From: Fidelibacterota bacterium
GTDB taxonomy: Bacteria > Fidelibacterota > Fidelibacteria > Fidelibacterales > Fidelibacteraceae
DNA length: 14,457 nucleotides
Reading direction: 5' to 3'
Assembly (NCBI GenBank): GCA_016937825.1
Contig: JAFGVT010000102.1
Location: forward strand, 1 to 14,457
Part shown: piece after piece, positions 8,718-14,457 of the stretch
Position numbering within the stretch: position 1 is the first letter of the stretch
Layout: every line of letters begins with the position of its first letter
Translations under genes and position numbers: made by a program
The notes under the pieces: generated by a model
Told to the model about the DNA's origin: nothing
Seen by the model: the letters and a program-made list of their open reading frames with translations, nothing else
The model's database searches: none

Positions 8718-9164
8718 CTATTCGGGGGTGTTTTTCTGAGACCGATGCTTCTGACATGCCGGGCAGATCCCGAAGATCTTCATCGTGTGGCGGGTGGGGG
8801 AAAAGCCCCGGGAAGCGCAGATGTCGTTCTGCAGAGATTCAAGATCGGGATCGTGGAATTCGATGATCTTCCCGCAGACCTCGCAGATCATATGGTCGTG
8901 ATGTTCTTTTACGACTTCAAAGATCTTTTCGTCATGGATGGTCCGGATATATTTTATCAGCCCGGCATCCTCGATGGTTTTCAGAGTGCGGTAGATCGTC
9001 GCCCGGGAAACCCGGTCGTTCTTGCGGATGACATCCTCGATCCTGAAATGGCCTTTTTCATGAAGAACAAGGTCCAGGATATCCAGCCGTTCCGGCGTGA
9101 TACTTTTGCCTTCCGACCGCAAATAGTCGGTGAACTGCTTAAAGGCGTACTGATGATCAACCAT
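8718..9164 (-). CDS. fur: Fur-family ferric uptake regulator
   Basis: This 148-residue Fur-family regulator would bind DNA as an iron-loaded dimer and repress iron-uptake genes. Visible features are the winged-helix part with SRATIYRTLKTIEDAGLI (recognition helix about 53-62), the metal-site segment HHDHMICEVCGKIIEFHD (88-105), and two structural zinc pairs, C94/C97 and C134/C137. The metal segment closely resembles that of Fur rather than Zur or PerR, though subfamily assignment from sequence alone is not certain. I chose the ATG at 9164, not the longer upstream reading, because AAGGGAG lies directly before it and the Fur-like protein begins there; the upstream extension would run into feoB. 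It starts 11 bases after the feoB stop, so it is the third gene of feoA-feoB-fur and probably controls its own operon through the site at 11632-11658. Confidence 0.92.
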   Translation of the reverse strand: MVDHQYAFKQFTDYLRSEGKSITPERLDILDLVLHEKGHFRIEDVIRKNDRVSRATIYRTLKTIEDAGLIKYIRTIHDEKIFEVVKEHHDHMICEVCGKIIEFHDPDLESLQNDICASRGFSPTRHTMKIFGICPACQKHRSQKNTPE

Positions 9165-9175
9165 ACGGCACTCCC

Positions 9176-11287
9176 TTACATTCCGAGCAATGACGCCCCC
9201 TGATAGACCAGGAAAGAGAAGATCCATGCGACGACCAGCGTGTAGGAAACGAAGATCACGGTCCATTTTTTCGAATTGCTTTCCCGGGAAAAGACGGCCA
9301 CCGAGGCCATGCAGGGGATGTAGAGCAAGACAAAGATCATAAAGGCCAGTCCCGTCGCCGGGCTGTAGGCCGGGTCATTTCTCAGCGATTCGGCCAGCGA
9401 CGAGGGGTCGCCTTCCGTATCGCCGATCGCATAGATGGTCCCCATGGTCGAGACCACGATCTCTTTTGCGGCAAGTCCGTTCACCAGCGCGATATTCAGG
9501 CGCCAGTCAAACCCCAGGGGACGGGTTACCGGCTCAAGGAATTTGCCGATCCTTCCCGCCACGCTGTAGGGCAGCTGCTCGGCATTCTCCAAACGGTCCA
9601 GTTTCGCGATATCGGCCGGCTGTTCCTGCCGCAGCCGGTCATAGTGCCGGTGGACGTCTTTATTCTTGGGATAGGTCCCGGCGAACCAGATAATAATGCT
9701 CGCAGCCAGAATGACCGTTCCGGCCTTCCGGATGTACATCCAGGCGCGGAACCCGGTCTGTTTGAACATGGAGCGGGCCGAAGGCCTGCGGTAGGGAGGC
9801 AGCTCCATAACGAAAGGTTCCGATTCATCGCGGAAAGCGGTCGATTTCATAAGCTTGGCGCTGATCAGTCCGATCAGCACCCCGAAGAGATAAATGCCGA
9901 AGAGCACGTTCCCGGCGATGCCCGGTGCGAAAAAGGCGGAGATGATGACCGTATAGACGGGAAGCTTGGCACCGCAGCTGAAAAAGGGGACGGCCATCAT
10001 CGTTGCGATGCGGTCCCCGCGGTTGCGGAGCGTCCGGGCGGCCATCAGGGCGGGCACTGTGCAGCCGAATCCGGTGATCATGGGAATAAAGGATTTTCCG
10101 TGCAGACCGATCCGGTGCATCAGCTTGTCGATGACAAAGGCCACCCGCGCCATATACCCCGTTGCTTCGAGCACGGAAATGCAAAGGAAGAGAATGAGGA
10201 TATTCGGCAGGAACACCAGGACTCCTCCGACGCCCGCGATAACCCCGTCCAGCAGAACGGATTTGACGATCGAATCGGGGATGACGGCGGAAAGCGCCTG
10301 TGAGATCAGGTGGAAAAAGCTTTCGATCCAGTGCATGGGGTATTCGCCCAGGCGGAAGGTCAGCTGGAAGATCAGGTACATGAAGAAGAGAAACAGAGGC
10401 AGGCCCAGAACGCGGTGAAGCAGGATATTGTCGATCTTCTCGGTCAGCGTTTCCGCCTCGGCTTCCGTGTTGTGAACGGTTTCCTGAAGGGCGCCGCGGA
10501 TAAACGCCGACCGCTCTTCCATAAGATAGATGTCCGGTTCCATGCGGTTGAATTTCTGGATATCCGCGCGGATGCTTTCCATCGCCGGCCGGACCTTCTC
10601 CCAGCAGGACGAACGCTGCAGCAGGGAGATGACGTCGGGATCGTTTTCGATCAGTTTGATCGCGAGCCAGCGGTCAGGCAGTTCGGGCCTCACCGTGCGA
10701 TCCCCGATAAGCTCCGTGATCCGGCGGATATGTTCTTCCGTCCTGTCCGTATAGGTATGCTTGTATTTTTTGGTTTCGATCGCACCCGATTTGATGTCGA
10801 CGATATGGTCCAGCAATTCCCGGATGCCGAATTTCGTCACCGCAGAAACCGGGATAGTGTGCGCCCCGAACAGATGCTCGAATTGTTCAATGTCGATCGT
10901 TGTCTTCTGTTTTTCGACCTCATCATACATGTTCAGTACGACCAGAAGCTCGACCTCCAGGTCCATTAGCTGAGTCGTTAGCACCAGATTGCGTTCGAGG
11001 TTCGTCGCGTCGACCACGTTGACGACCATGTCGGGTTTCTGGAAAAGGATATAGTCGCGCGCCACCTTTTCCTCGGGACTGTAGGGGGAGAGACTGTAGG
11101 TGCCGGGAAGGTCCACCAGACGGATCGTATAACCCTTGTGCTGAAAGCTGCCTTCTACTTTTTCAACGGTAACGCCGCTGAAATTCCCGACGCGCTGATT
11201 TGCGCCGGCCAGGCAGTTGAAGACCGAGGTCTTTCCGGAATTCGGATTCCCCGCAAGCGCGACATGAATGGTTTTAGTATTTGCCAC
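9176..11287 (-). CDS. feoB: Ferrous iron transporter FeoB
   Basis: This 703-residue inner-membrane protein imports Fe2+. The N-terminal GTPase has G1 GNPNSGKT (13-20), G2 Thr40 in VGNFSGVTVEKVEG, G3 DLPG (59-62), G4 NMYD (119-122) and a G5-like VSAVTKFG. A helical GDI-type linker follows, then a polytopic membrane domain with both conserved gate segments, GCTVPALMAARTLRNRGDRIATM and FFSCGAKLPVY, the second carrying a conserved cysteine. The length is close to that usual for bacterial FeoB. The start codon is GTG at 11287-11285, overlapping the 3' end of feoA by 14 bases, which suggests translational coupling; a GAGGCG sequence lies just upstream. No FeoC is present in the operon. Very high confidence. 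Confidence 0.96.
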   Translation of the reverse strand: MANTKTIHVALAGNPNSGKTSVFNCLAGANQRVGNFSGVTVEKVEGSFQHKGYTIRLVDLPGTYSLSPYSPEEKVARDYILFQKPDMVVNVVDATNLERNLVLTTQLMDLEVELLVVLNMYDEVEKQKTTIDIEQFEHLFGAHTIPVSAVTKFGIRELLDHIVDIKSGAIETKKYKHTYTDRTEEHIRRITELIGDRTVRPELPDRWLAIKLIENDPDVISLLQRSSCWEKVRPAMESIRADIQKFNRMEPDIYLMEERSAFIRGALQETVHNTEAEAETLTEKIDNILLHRVLGLPLFLFFMYLIFQLTFRLGEYPMHWIESFFHLISQALSAVIPDSIVKSVLLDGVIAGVGGVLVFLPNILILFLCISVLEATGYMARVAFVIDKLMHRIGLHGKSFIPMITGFGCTVPALMAARTLRNRGDRIATMMAVPFFSCGAKLPVYTVIISAFFAPGIAGNVLFGIYLFGVLIGLISAKLMKSTAFRDESEPFVMELPPYRRPSARSMFKQTGFRAWMYIRKAGTVILAASIIIWFAGTYPKNKDVHRHYDRLRQEQPADIAKLDRLENAEQLPYSVAGRIGKFLEPVTRPLGFDWRLNIALVNGLAAKEIVVSTMGTIYAIGDTEGDPSSLAESLRNDPAYSPATGLAFMIFVLLYIPCMASVAVFSRESNSKKWTVIFVSYTLVVAWIFSFLVYQGASLLGM

Positions 11288-11594
11288 GGAAGCGCCTCAT
11301 GAACCCTGTGCCGGTCGCGTGTTCCCTTCGGGGGCAGGGGCCGAGCGGCAATACCTCAACCTGCCGAGCTTCTTCTTTTCGCAGACTTATGAAAAAACGG
11401 TTAATGCGGATCTCGATCGGGTCCCCCAAGGGAGCAAAACGAACCACGACCAGACGTGCGCCCGGCACCAGCCCCATGTCGAGCATGCGCTGCCGGATAA
11501 TGCCCTGCGCGCTGACGACCGTGACAAGATAGCGCATCCCGGTCACGGCGTCGCTCAGGGGCAGGGGTTCGTTTTTTAAGGCTTCGGTCGTCAT
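11274..11594 (-). CDS. feoA: FeoA SH3-domain accessory protein
   Basis: This small cytoplasmic protein has the FeoA SH3-like fold: GMRYLVTVVSAQGIIRQRMLDMGLVPGARLVVVRFAPLGDPIEIRINRFFISLRKEEARQVEVLPL. FeoA interacts with FeoB and aids Fe2+ uptake. The likely start is ATG at 11594, giving 106 residues, with MTTEALKNEPLPLSDAVTG as the head; an in-frame TTG at 11633 would overlap the presumed Fur operator and is unlikely. No Shine-Dalgarno sequence precedes the ATG, and a promoter-like sequence lies so close that the mRNA could be leaderless. A basic tail of about 20 residues (PRREHATGTGFMRRFRGKY) extends beyond the usual FeoA length of about 75-85 and overlaps the feoB start. It is the first gene of feoA-feoB-fur. 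Confidence 0.9.
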   Translation of the reverse strand: MTTEALKNEPLPLSDAVTGMRYLVTVVSAQGIIRQRMLDMGLVPGARLVVVRFAPLGDPIEIRINRFFISLRKEEARQVEVLPLGPCPRREHATGTGFMRRFRGKY

Positions 11595-11600
11595 GCTGCG

Positions 11601-11629
11601 AAAATAAAAAGATTCCCGGGACAATCCAA
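11601..11629 (-). promoter_or_regulatory. Candidate feoA promoter, very close to the start codon
   Basis: Read on the minus strand, TTGGAT (11629-11624) and TATTTT (11606-11601) are 17 bases apart. The second box continues as TATTTTCG, one base from the TAnnTTTG promoter core used by Bacteroidota. Transcription would begin at or next to the A of the ATG at 11594, suggesting a leaderless or near-leaderless mRNA. The Fur-type inverted repeat begins directly upstream of the first box. Confidence 0.4.
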
Positions 11630-11631
11630 GC

Positions 11632-11658
11632 AATAATTGAGAATCAATCTCAATTATT
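11632..11658. promoter_or_regulatory. Probable Fur operator upstream of feoA
   Basis: AATAATTGAGA (11632-11642) and TCTCAATTATT (11648-11658) are perfect reverse complements around a 5-base centre. The core TTGAGAATCAATCTCAA resembles Fur boxes with TGA-rich arms and lies upstream of a Fur-regulated gene class, with fur itself in the operon. It abuts the candidate feoA promoter and could equally affect the divergent ABC gene. Confidence 0.65.
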
Positions 11659-11729
11659 TTGCGCCCGGAAAAAGCGTTAAGCCCGGAAGCGCGTCCTGTG
11701 AAATAGCCTGACCGGGAATAAAAAACCTA

Positions 11730-11743
11730 TTTTATTTTCGCAG
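11730..11743 (+). promoter_or_regulatory. Candidate promoter core for the ABC ATPase gene
   Basis: TTTTATTTTCGCAG (11730-11743) is an exact inverted copy of 11596-11609, where the same sequence faces feoA. Both contain TATTTTCG, close to the Bacteroidota -7 core TAnnTTTG. On this strand it would give a leader of about 60 bases before the ATPase start. No convincing upstream -35 or -33 element was found, so the call is tentative. Confidence 0.3.
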
Positions 11744-11778
11744 AATATACAGTATGTTTCAGTGCTTTTTGAAAAACC

Positions 11779-11804
11779 GGGAGGAGAATACGTTGAAAGG
11801 TTAA
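11779..11804 (+). promoter_or_regulatory. Strong Shine-Dalgarno with a 3-codon mini-ORF before the ABC gene
   Basis: GGGAGGAG (11779-11786) is the strongest ribosome-binding-like sequence in the leader but is too far from either in-frame ATG (11804, 11810). It is well spaced for a TTG at 11793, which reads TTG-AAA-GGT-TAA and stops with its TAA overlapping the in-frame ATG at 11804 (TAATG). This could be a tiny leader ORF or a chance arrangement. Confidence 0.2.
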
Positions 11805-11809
11805 TGATT

Positions 11810-12535
11810 ATGAGTGAACAAACTCCGCTTCTTCAACTTGAAAATATCAAAGTAAAAAAACAGGACCAATCCATTGAGATCTATGCGTCCACACTTTTTC
11901 CGGGACTGATTTATCAGATCCAGGGTCCGAACGGATCCGGCAAGAGCATGTTGTTGGATATTTTTGCCCATGAACAGAAGATTGACGAAGGTACTATTTA
12001 TTTTGAAGGAAAATCCGGGGCTAAGAAACAGTACTCCGGAAAGATCGTAAAAGGATTGATCACCTATGTGCGCCAGGATATCGGGAACGAAAAGAAAACG
12101 CCCCTGGCAACCCTCCTGGATGCCGTCAAGGCAAAAAGGCTTTCCTCACCGCTTGCGCACAGCACGGTGATGGAATTGTTGGAAGAGTATGCCCTGCATA
12201 CCGTTGCCAATCAGAAGATGGCAACCCTTTCATCCGGTACGCGAAGAAAGATCGAGCTTCTGAAGGTGTTCCTTCAGGATACCCGCCTGGTCATCATTGA
12301 TGAACCCGGATTTGACGCCCTGGATGAGCATTTTGTAAAAAAATATGTTACGATGCTGAAAAAAAGCGTAAAACAGGACAGCCGGACACTGGTTTTTGCG
12401 TCCGTGCAATCCCTTGTCCGCCATCATGTGATCGACATTACGCTGGTCATGCACAAAGGACATATCATACGGGTTGAAAAAACATACCAGCGCAAACCCG
12501 CGCCCCGTAACAGACCCGTTAACAAACAACAGTAA
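11810..12535 (+). CDS. Orphan ABC-type ATPase with atypical motifs
   Basis: This 241-residue protein has the ABC nucleotide-binding fold: Walker A GPNGSGKS (39-46), Q-loop TYVRQD with Q89, a signature LSSGT (140-144) in place of LSGGQ, Walker B LVIIDEP (160-166) and D-loop ALDE (170-173). Where the switch histidine is normally found after a β-strand (ATH or similar), it has LVFASVQS, so the histidine appears missing; ATP hydrolysis may be weak or the role non-transport. No membrane permease is encoded nearby. The start is uncertain: ATG at 11810 preceded by GAAAGG is chosen, with ATG 11804 and GTG 11762 as alternatives. Its codons look more AT-rich than those of its neighbours. It ends in a basic tail (RKPAPRNRPVNKQQ). 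It could be part of a split transporter, a lipopolysaccharide or lipoprotein exporter, or a regulatory ATPase; I cannot say which. Confidence 0.8.
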   Translation: MSEQTPLLQLENIKVKKQDQSIEIYASTLFPGLIYQIQGPNGSGKSMLLDIFAHEQKIDEGTIYFEGKSGAKKQYSGKIVKGLITYVRQDIGNEKKTPLATLLDAVKAKRLSSPLAHSTVMELLEEYALHTVANQKMATLSSGTRRKIELLKVFLQDTRLVIIDEPGFDALDEHFVKKYVTMLKKSVKQDSRTLVFASVQSLVRHHVIDITLVMHKGHIIRVEKTYQRKPAPRNRPVNKQQ

Positions 12536-12568
12536 CAAGTATGATTCTCCTCCCTTTTTTGCTCCGAA

Positions 12569-13225
12569 ATGAAACGAATTAATATATCTCAATACGCTGA
12601 TCTCGGTAAATTTACCAAACGCGAAAAAATGGTCTCCCTTCTCCGGGAATATGGTATCCGGGACCGCCGTGTGCTGGATGCATTTTTGGCCATTCCCCGG
12701 CATGTCTTTTTGCCCCCGGCGGAAGCGGAATACGCCTACCGCGATCAGGCCGTGCACATCGGATGCGGACAGACGATCTCGCAGCCCTATGTGGTCGCCC
12801 TGATGCTGGAAACCCTGGAACTGAAACCCGGATACAAAGTGCTGGAGATCGGTTCGGGCTCCGGATACGTCGCGGCCCTGCTCTCCCTTCTGGTCAAACA
12901 GGTCATCGGCATAGAACTTGAGCGGACCCTGGCGGACCGCAGCCGCGATGTCCTGAAAGAACTTTCCATCGGGAATGCGGAGATCATTTGCGGCAACGGG
13001 TACGCGGGATATAAAAAACGTTCTCCTTACGACGCCATTCTTCTCTCGGCGGCCCCGGAAGCCCTTCCCGAACCGCTGCTGTCGCAGCTCAAGCCGGGCG
13101 GTAAACTCCTGCTGCCGGTGGGAAAATTCGATCAGCTGCTGGTCGTGTACGAACAGGAGAACGGCGCATGGAAAGGCAGGGTCATCACGGATGTCCGTTT
13201 TGTGCCCCTGAGAAAAGAAGCATGA
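12569..13225 (+). CDS. pcm: Protein-L-isoaspartate O-methyltransferase
   Basis: This 218-residue enzyme methylates L-isoaspartyl residues in damaged proteins with S-adenosylmethionine, starting their repair. Family features are clear: RVLDAFLAIPRHVFLPP, QTISQPYVVALMLETL, motif I VLEIGSGSGYVAALL (V91; GSGSG at 95-99) for SAM binding, the acidic strand end QVIGIELE, DAILLSAAPEALPEPLL and LKPGGKLLLPVG. The N-terminus (about 20 residues before KMVSLLREYGI) is somewhat longer than usual. The start at 12569 has no clear ribosome binding site; ATG 12629 is an alternative that would still keep all motifs. A TATGAT box at 12540-12545, with TTAACA 15 bases before it, could be a weak promoter. It overlaps the PAP2 gene by 4 bases. 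Confidence 0.92.
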   Translation: MKRINISQYADLGKFTKREKMVSLLREYGIRDRRVLDAFLAIPRHVFLPPAEAEYAYRDQAVHIGCGQTISQPYVVALMLETLELKPGYKVLEIGSGSGYVAALLSLLVKQVIGIELERTLADRSRDVLKELSIGNAEIICGNGYAGYKKRSPYDAILLSAAPEALPEPLLSQLKPGGKLLLPVGKFDQLLVVYEQENGAWKGRVITDVRFVPLRKEA

Positions 13226-13752
13226 AGACCGGCGTCTCACAATTTGACCTCCGGCTCTTCCGGGCGATCTTCAATTACCGGCGCAACAGCTTTCTTCCGG
13301 TCTTTTTCAGGATCATTTCCTTTATCGGGGACGGATACTTTTATTTTCTGCTCCCCCTGCTGATGTACTTTCTCAAAATGGAAAATTTCAAGCCGGTCCT
13401 GTATGCCATGCTGATCGCCTTCGCGGTCGAAATGCCCCTCTATCGGATATTGAAGAATTCCATCCGGAGGGTGAGGCCTTTTAATGCGCACAGCGACATA
13501 CAGAACATGGTATATCCCATCGATGAGTTCAGTTTTCCGTCCGGACATACCGCGGCCGCGTTCCTTTTCGCCGTGATCGTCGGCCATTTCATTCCCGTTC
13601 TGATCATCCCCGTCTATGTGTATGCGGCCCTGGTCGGCATTTCACGCATTTACGTCGGGGTTCACTACCCCAGCGATATCCTGGCGGGCGCTTTTTTCGG
13701 AAGCGCGACCGCCGGTTTGGCGCTTTATATCCTCAGTCATTTCATTCAGTGA
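13222..13752 (+). CDS. PAP2-family membrane phosphatase
   Basis: This 176-residue integral membrane protein belongs to the PAP2 / type-2 phosphatidic acid phosphatase superfamily, which removes phosphate from lipids such as phosphatidic acid, undecaprenyl pyrophosphate or lipid A precursors. All three catalytic motifs are intact: K78-x6-R85P86, P106-S-G-H109 and S141-R-x5-H148-x3-D152. Several hydrophobic helices surround them. I chose the ATG at 13222 because it overlaps the pcm stop as ATGA, a typical coupled arrangement; a longer reading from 13168 would start inside pcm with unrelated sequence. The substrate is not predictable from sequence. With pcm it forms a two-gene unit, though the two functions are not obviously linked. 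Confidence 0.9.
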   Translation: MKTGVSQFDLRLFRAIFNYRRNSFLPVFFRIISFIGDGYFYFLLPLLMYFLKMENFKPVLYAMLIAFAVEMPLYRILKNSIRRVRPFNAHSDIQNMVYPIDEFSFPSGHTAAAFLFAVIVGHFIPVLIIPVYVYAALVGISRIYVGVHYPSDILAGAFFGSATAGLALYILSHFIQ

Positions 13753-13870
13753 TCCTTGCTTCCTGCATGACGGCGATCCCCGACGCTTCCGGGTGAAAAG
13801 AACGTCCGGGCATGTTTCGGCCGGTCCTCATATATTCAAAATAAATCTGTGCATCTTCCCGCATTCTGTG

Positions 13871-13878
13871 TATTTTTG
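13871..13878 (+). promoter_or_regulatory. Candidate promoter core for the TPR gene
   Basis: TATTTTTG fits the Bacteroidota-type core TAnnTTTG exactly and lies 46 bases before the TPR gene start, in the 171-base gap after the PAP2 gene. A weak TGTGCA lies 17 bases upstream. No strong terminator for the PAP2 gene is visible in the gap. Confidence 0.35.
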
Positions 13879-13923
13879 CATGCTAACCTGGAACAAGCAG
13901 AACGGACACGGCGATTAAGCCAC

Positions 13924-14457
13924 ATGAAAAAACATCTTTACTATAGCCTGCTGCTGATCCTTACGACGACGCAGCTTTTTGCCCAGGGAAATTTCCTGAG
14001 CCGGATCGGAAGCGATATCGCAGCCTATTTCAATACCTACTATAATGCAAAGGTGTATTTCAACGACGCACAGGAAATGTACAACGGGGAAGAGAACAAG
14101 AACGAACTCTCCACTCAGACACGGTCGGCCCTGAACAAAGCCGCCCGTCAGGCAGACGTGGTCATTGAAAAATTTCCGCGTTCCTCTTACGTGGATGACG
14201 CCACCTTCTTCAACAGCGTCTGCCAGTTCCAGCTCGGACGCTATGAGCGGGCCATTCAGCAGCTTGAGACCCTGACCCTCCGCTATCCCGACAGTCCCTA
14301 CTATTTCGAGGCGAAATTATGGATCTCAAAAAGTTATTTTCAGATGGGCAAAAAAACGATCGCCTACGACCTGCTGGAACAGTTTCTGGAGAATTCCAGC
14401 AACCGTGAATATTTCGCGGATGCCTACAGTCTGATGGGCTACCTTGCGCTTCAGGAA
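13924..14457 (+). CDS. Exported TPR protein, BamD/YfiO-like (partial, runs off the window)
   Basis: The first 178 residues are present; the 3' end lies beyond the window. The start ATG at 13924 begins a signal peptide (KKHLYYSLLLILTTTQLFA with cleavage before QGN); there is no lipobox, so it should be soluble in the periplasm or inserted elsewhere rather than lipidated. The mature part has helical pairs typical of TPR repeats: TYYNAKVYFNDAQEMYNG, DVVIEKFPRSSYVDDATFFNSVCQFQLGRYERAIQQLETLTLRYPDSPYYFEAKLWISKSYFQMGKKTIAYDLLEQFL. FPRSSYVDDA and YPDSPYYFEAK are characteristic of BamD/YbgF-like outer-membrane assembly TPR proteins. In FCB bacteria such proteins are common and often of unknown role. 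No Shine-Dalgarno is obvious before the ATG. Confidence 0.82.
   Translation, partial: MKKHLYYSLLLILTTTQLFAQGNFLSRIGSDIAAYFNTYYNAKVYFNDAQEMYNGEENKNELSTQTRSALNKAARQADVVIEKFPRSSYVDDATFFNSVCQFQLGRYERAIQQLETLTLRYPDSPYYFEAKLWISKSYFQMGKKTIAYDLLEQFLENSSNREYFADAYSLMGYLALQE

Noticed and set aside
9644..10969. Two plus-strand open frames of 219 codons antisense to feoB
   Set aside because: Both are the reverse of conserved feoB membrane and GTPase coding sequence, with low-complexity charged composition.
11663..11688. Direct repeat GCCCGGAA, twice at 18-base spacing, in the feo-ABC intergenic region
   Set aside because: Only 8 bases and in GC-rich sequence; no further copies seen nearby, so it does not support an operator or iteron call.
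11779..12553. An 11-base inverted pair GGGAGGAGAAT flanking the ABC gene (11779-11789 and 12543-12553)
   Set aside because: It is Shine-Dalgarno-like and short; no target duplication, transposase or other mobile-element signs accompany it, so chance is most likely.

Overview
The window is a gene-dense stretch with GC-rich codon use. It looks like chromosomal DNA from a Gram-negative-type bacterium of the FCB (Fibrobacterota-Chlorobi-Bacteroidota) superphylum or a nearby candidate phylum such as Marinimicrobia, KSB1, Calditrichota or Cloacimonadota. The main clue is the C-terminal sorting domain of the 1085-residue protein: it contains YPNPFNP followed by a FlgD/T9SS-type β-sandwich, typical of secreted proteins in those groups. 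A lipobox protein, a BamD-like TPR protein and possible Bacteroidota-like promoter cores agree with this. No tRNA, rRNA, CRISPR array, transposase or phage gene is visible.

Layout. (1) 84-1085 encodes an LPP20-like lipoprotein. (2) 1226-8670 is a tight four-gene plus-strand operon: a sodium:solute symporter, a small flavodoxin-fold protein, and two tandem GHL10 glycosyl-hydrolase-like secreted proteins. A plausible sigma70-type promoter precedes it and a strong hairpin at 8693-8717 ends it. (3) On the minus strand, feoA-feoB-fur (11594 down to 8718) forms a ferrous-iron uptake operon that carries its own Fur-type regulator. It converges on the same hairpin and has a perfect 11+11 inverted repeat, a likely Fur operator, upstream of feoA. 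(4) Divergent from feo are an orphan ABC-type ATPase (11810-12535), pcm (12569-13225) and a PAP2-family phosphatase overlapping pcm by 4 bases. (5) A TPR/BamD-like exported protein starts at 13924 and runs off the window.

Working together. The symporter/GHL10 operon most simply suggests extracellular or periplasmic cleavage of a glycan, with uptake of a product by Na+ symport. The two hydrolases are duplicates sharing near-identical DNA tracts, but only the second has the long C-terminal extension and sorting domain, so they probably end up in different places. In the feo operon, the regulator encoded last could repress its own operon when iron is sufficient. The rest is housekeeping: protein repair, lipid phosphatase and probable envelope assembly. 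The least understood items are the GHL10 operon with its embedded flavodoxin and the orphan ATPase, which lacks canonical ABC residues.
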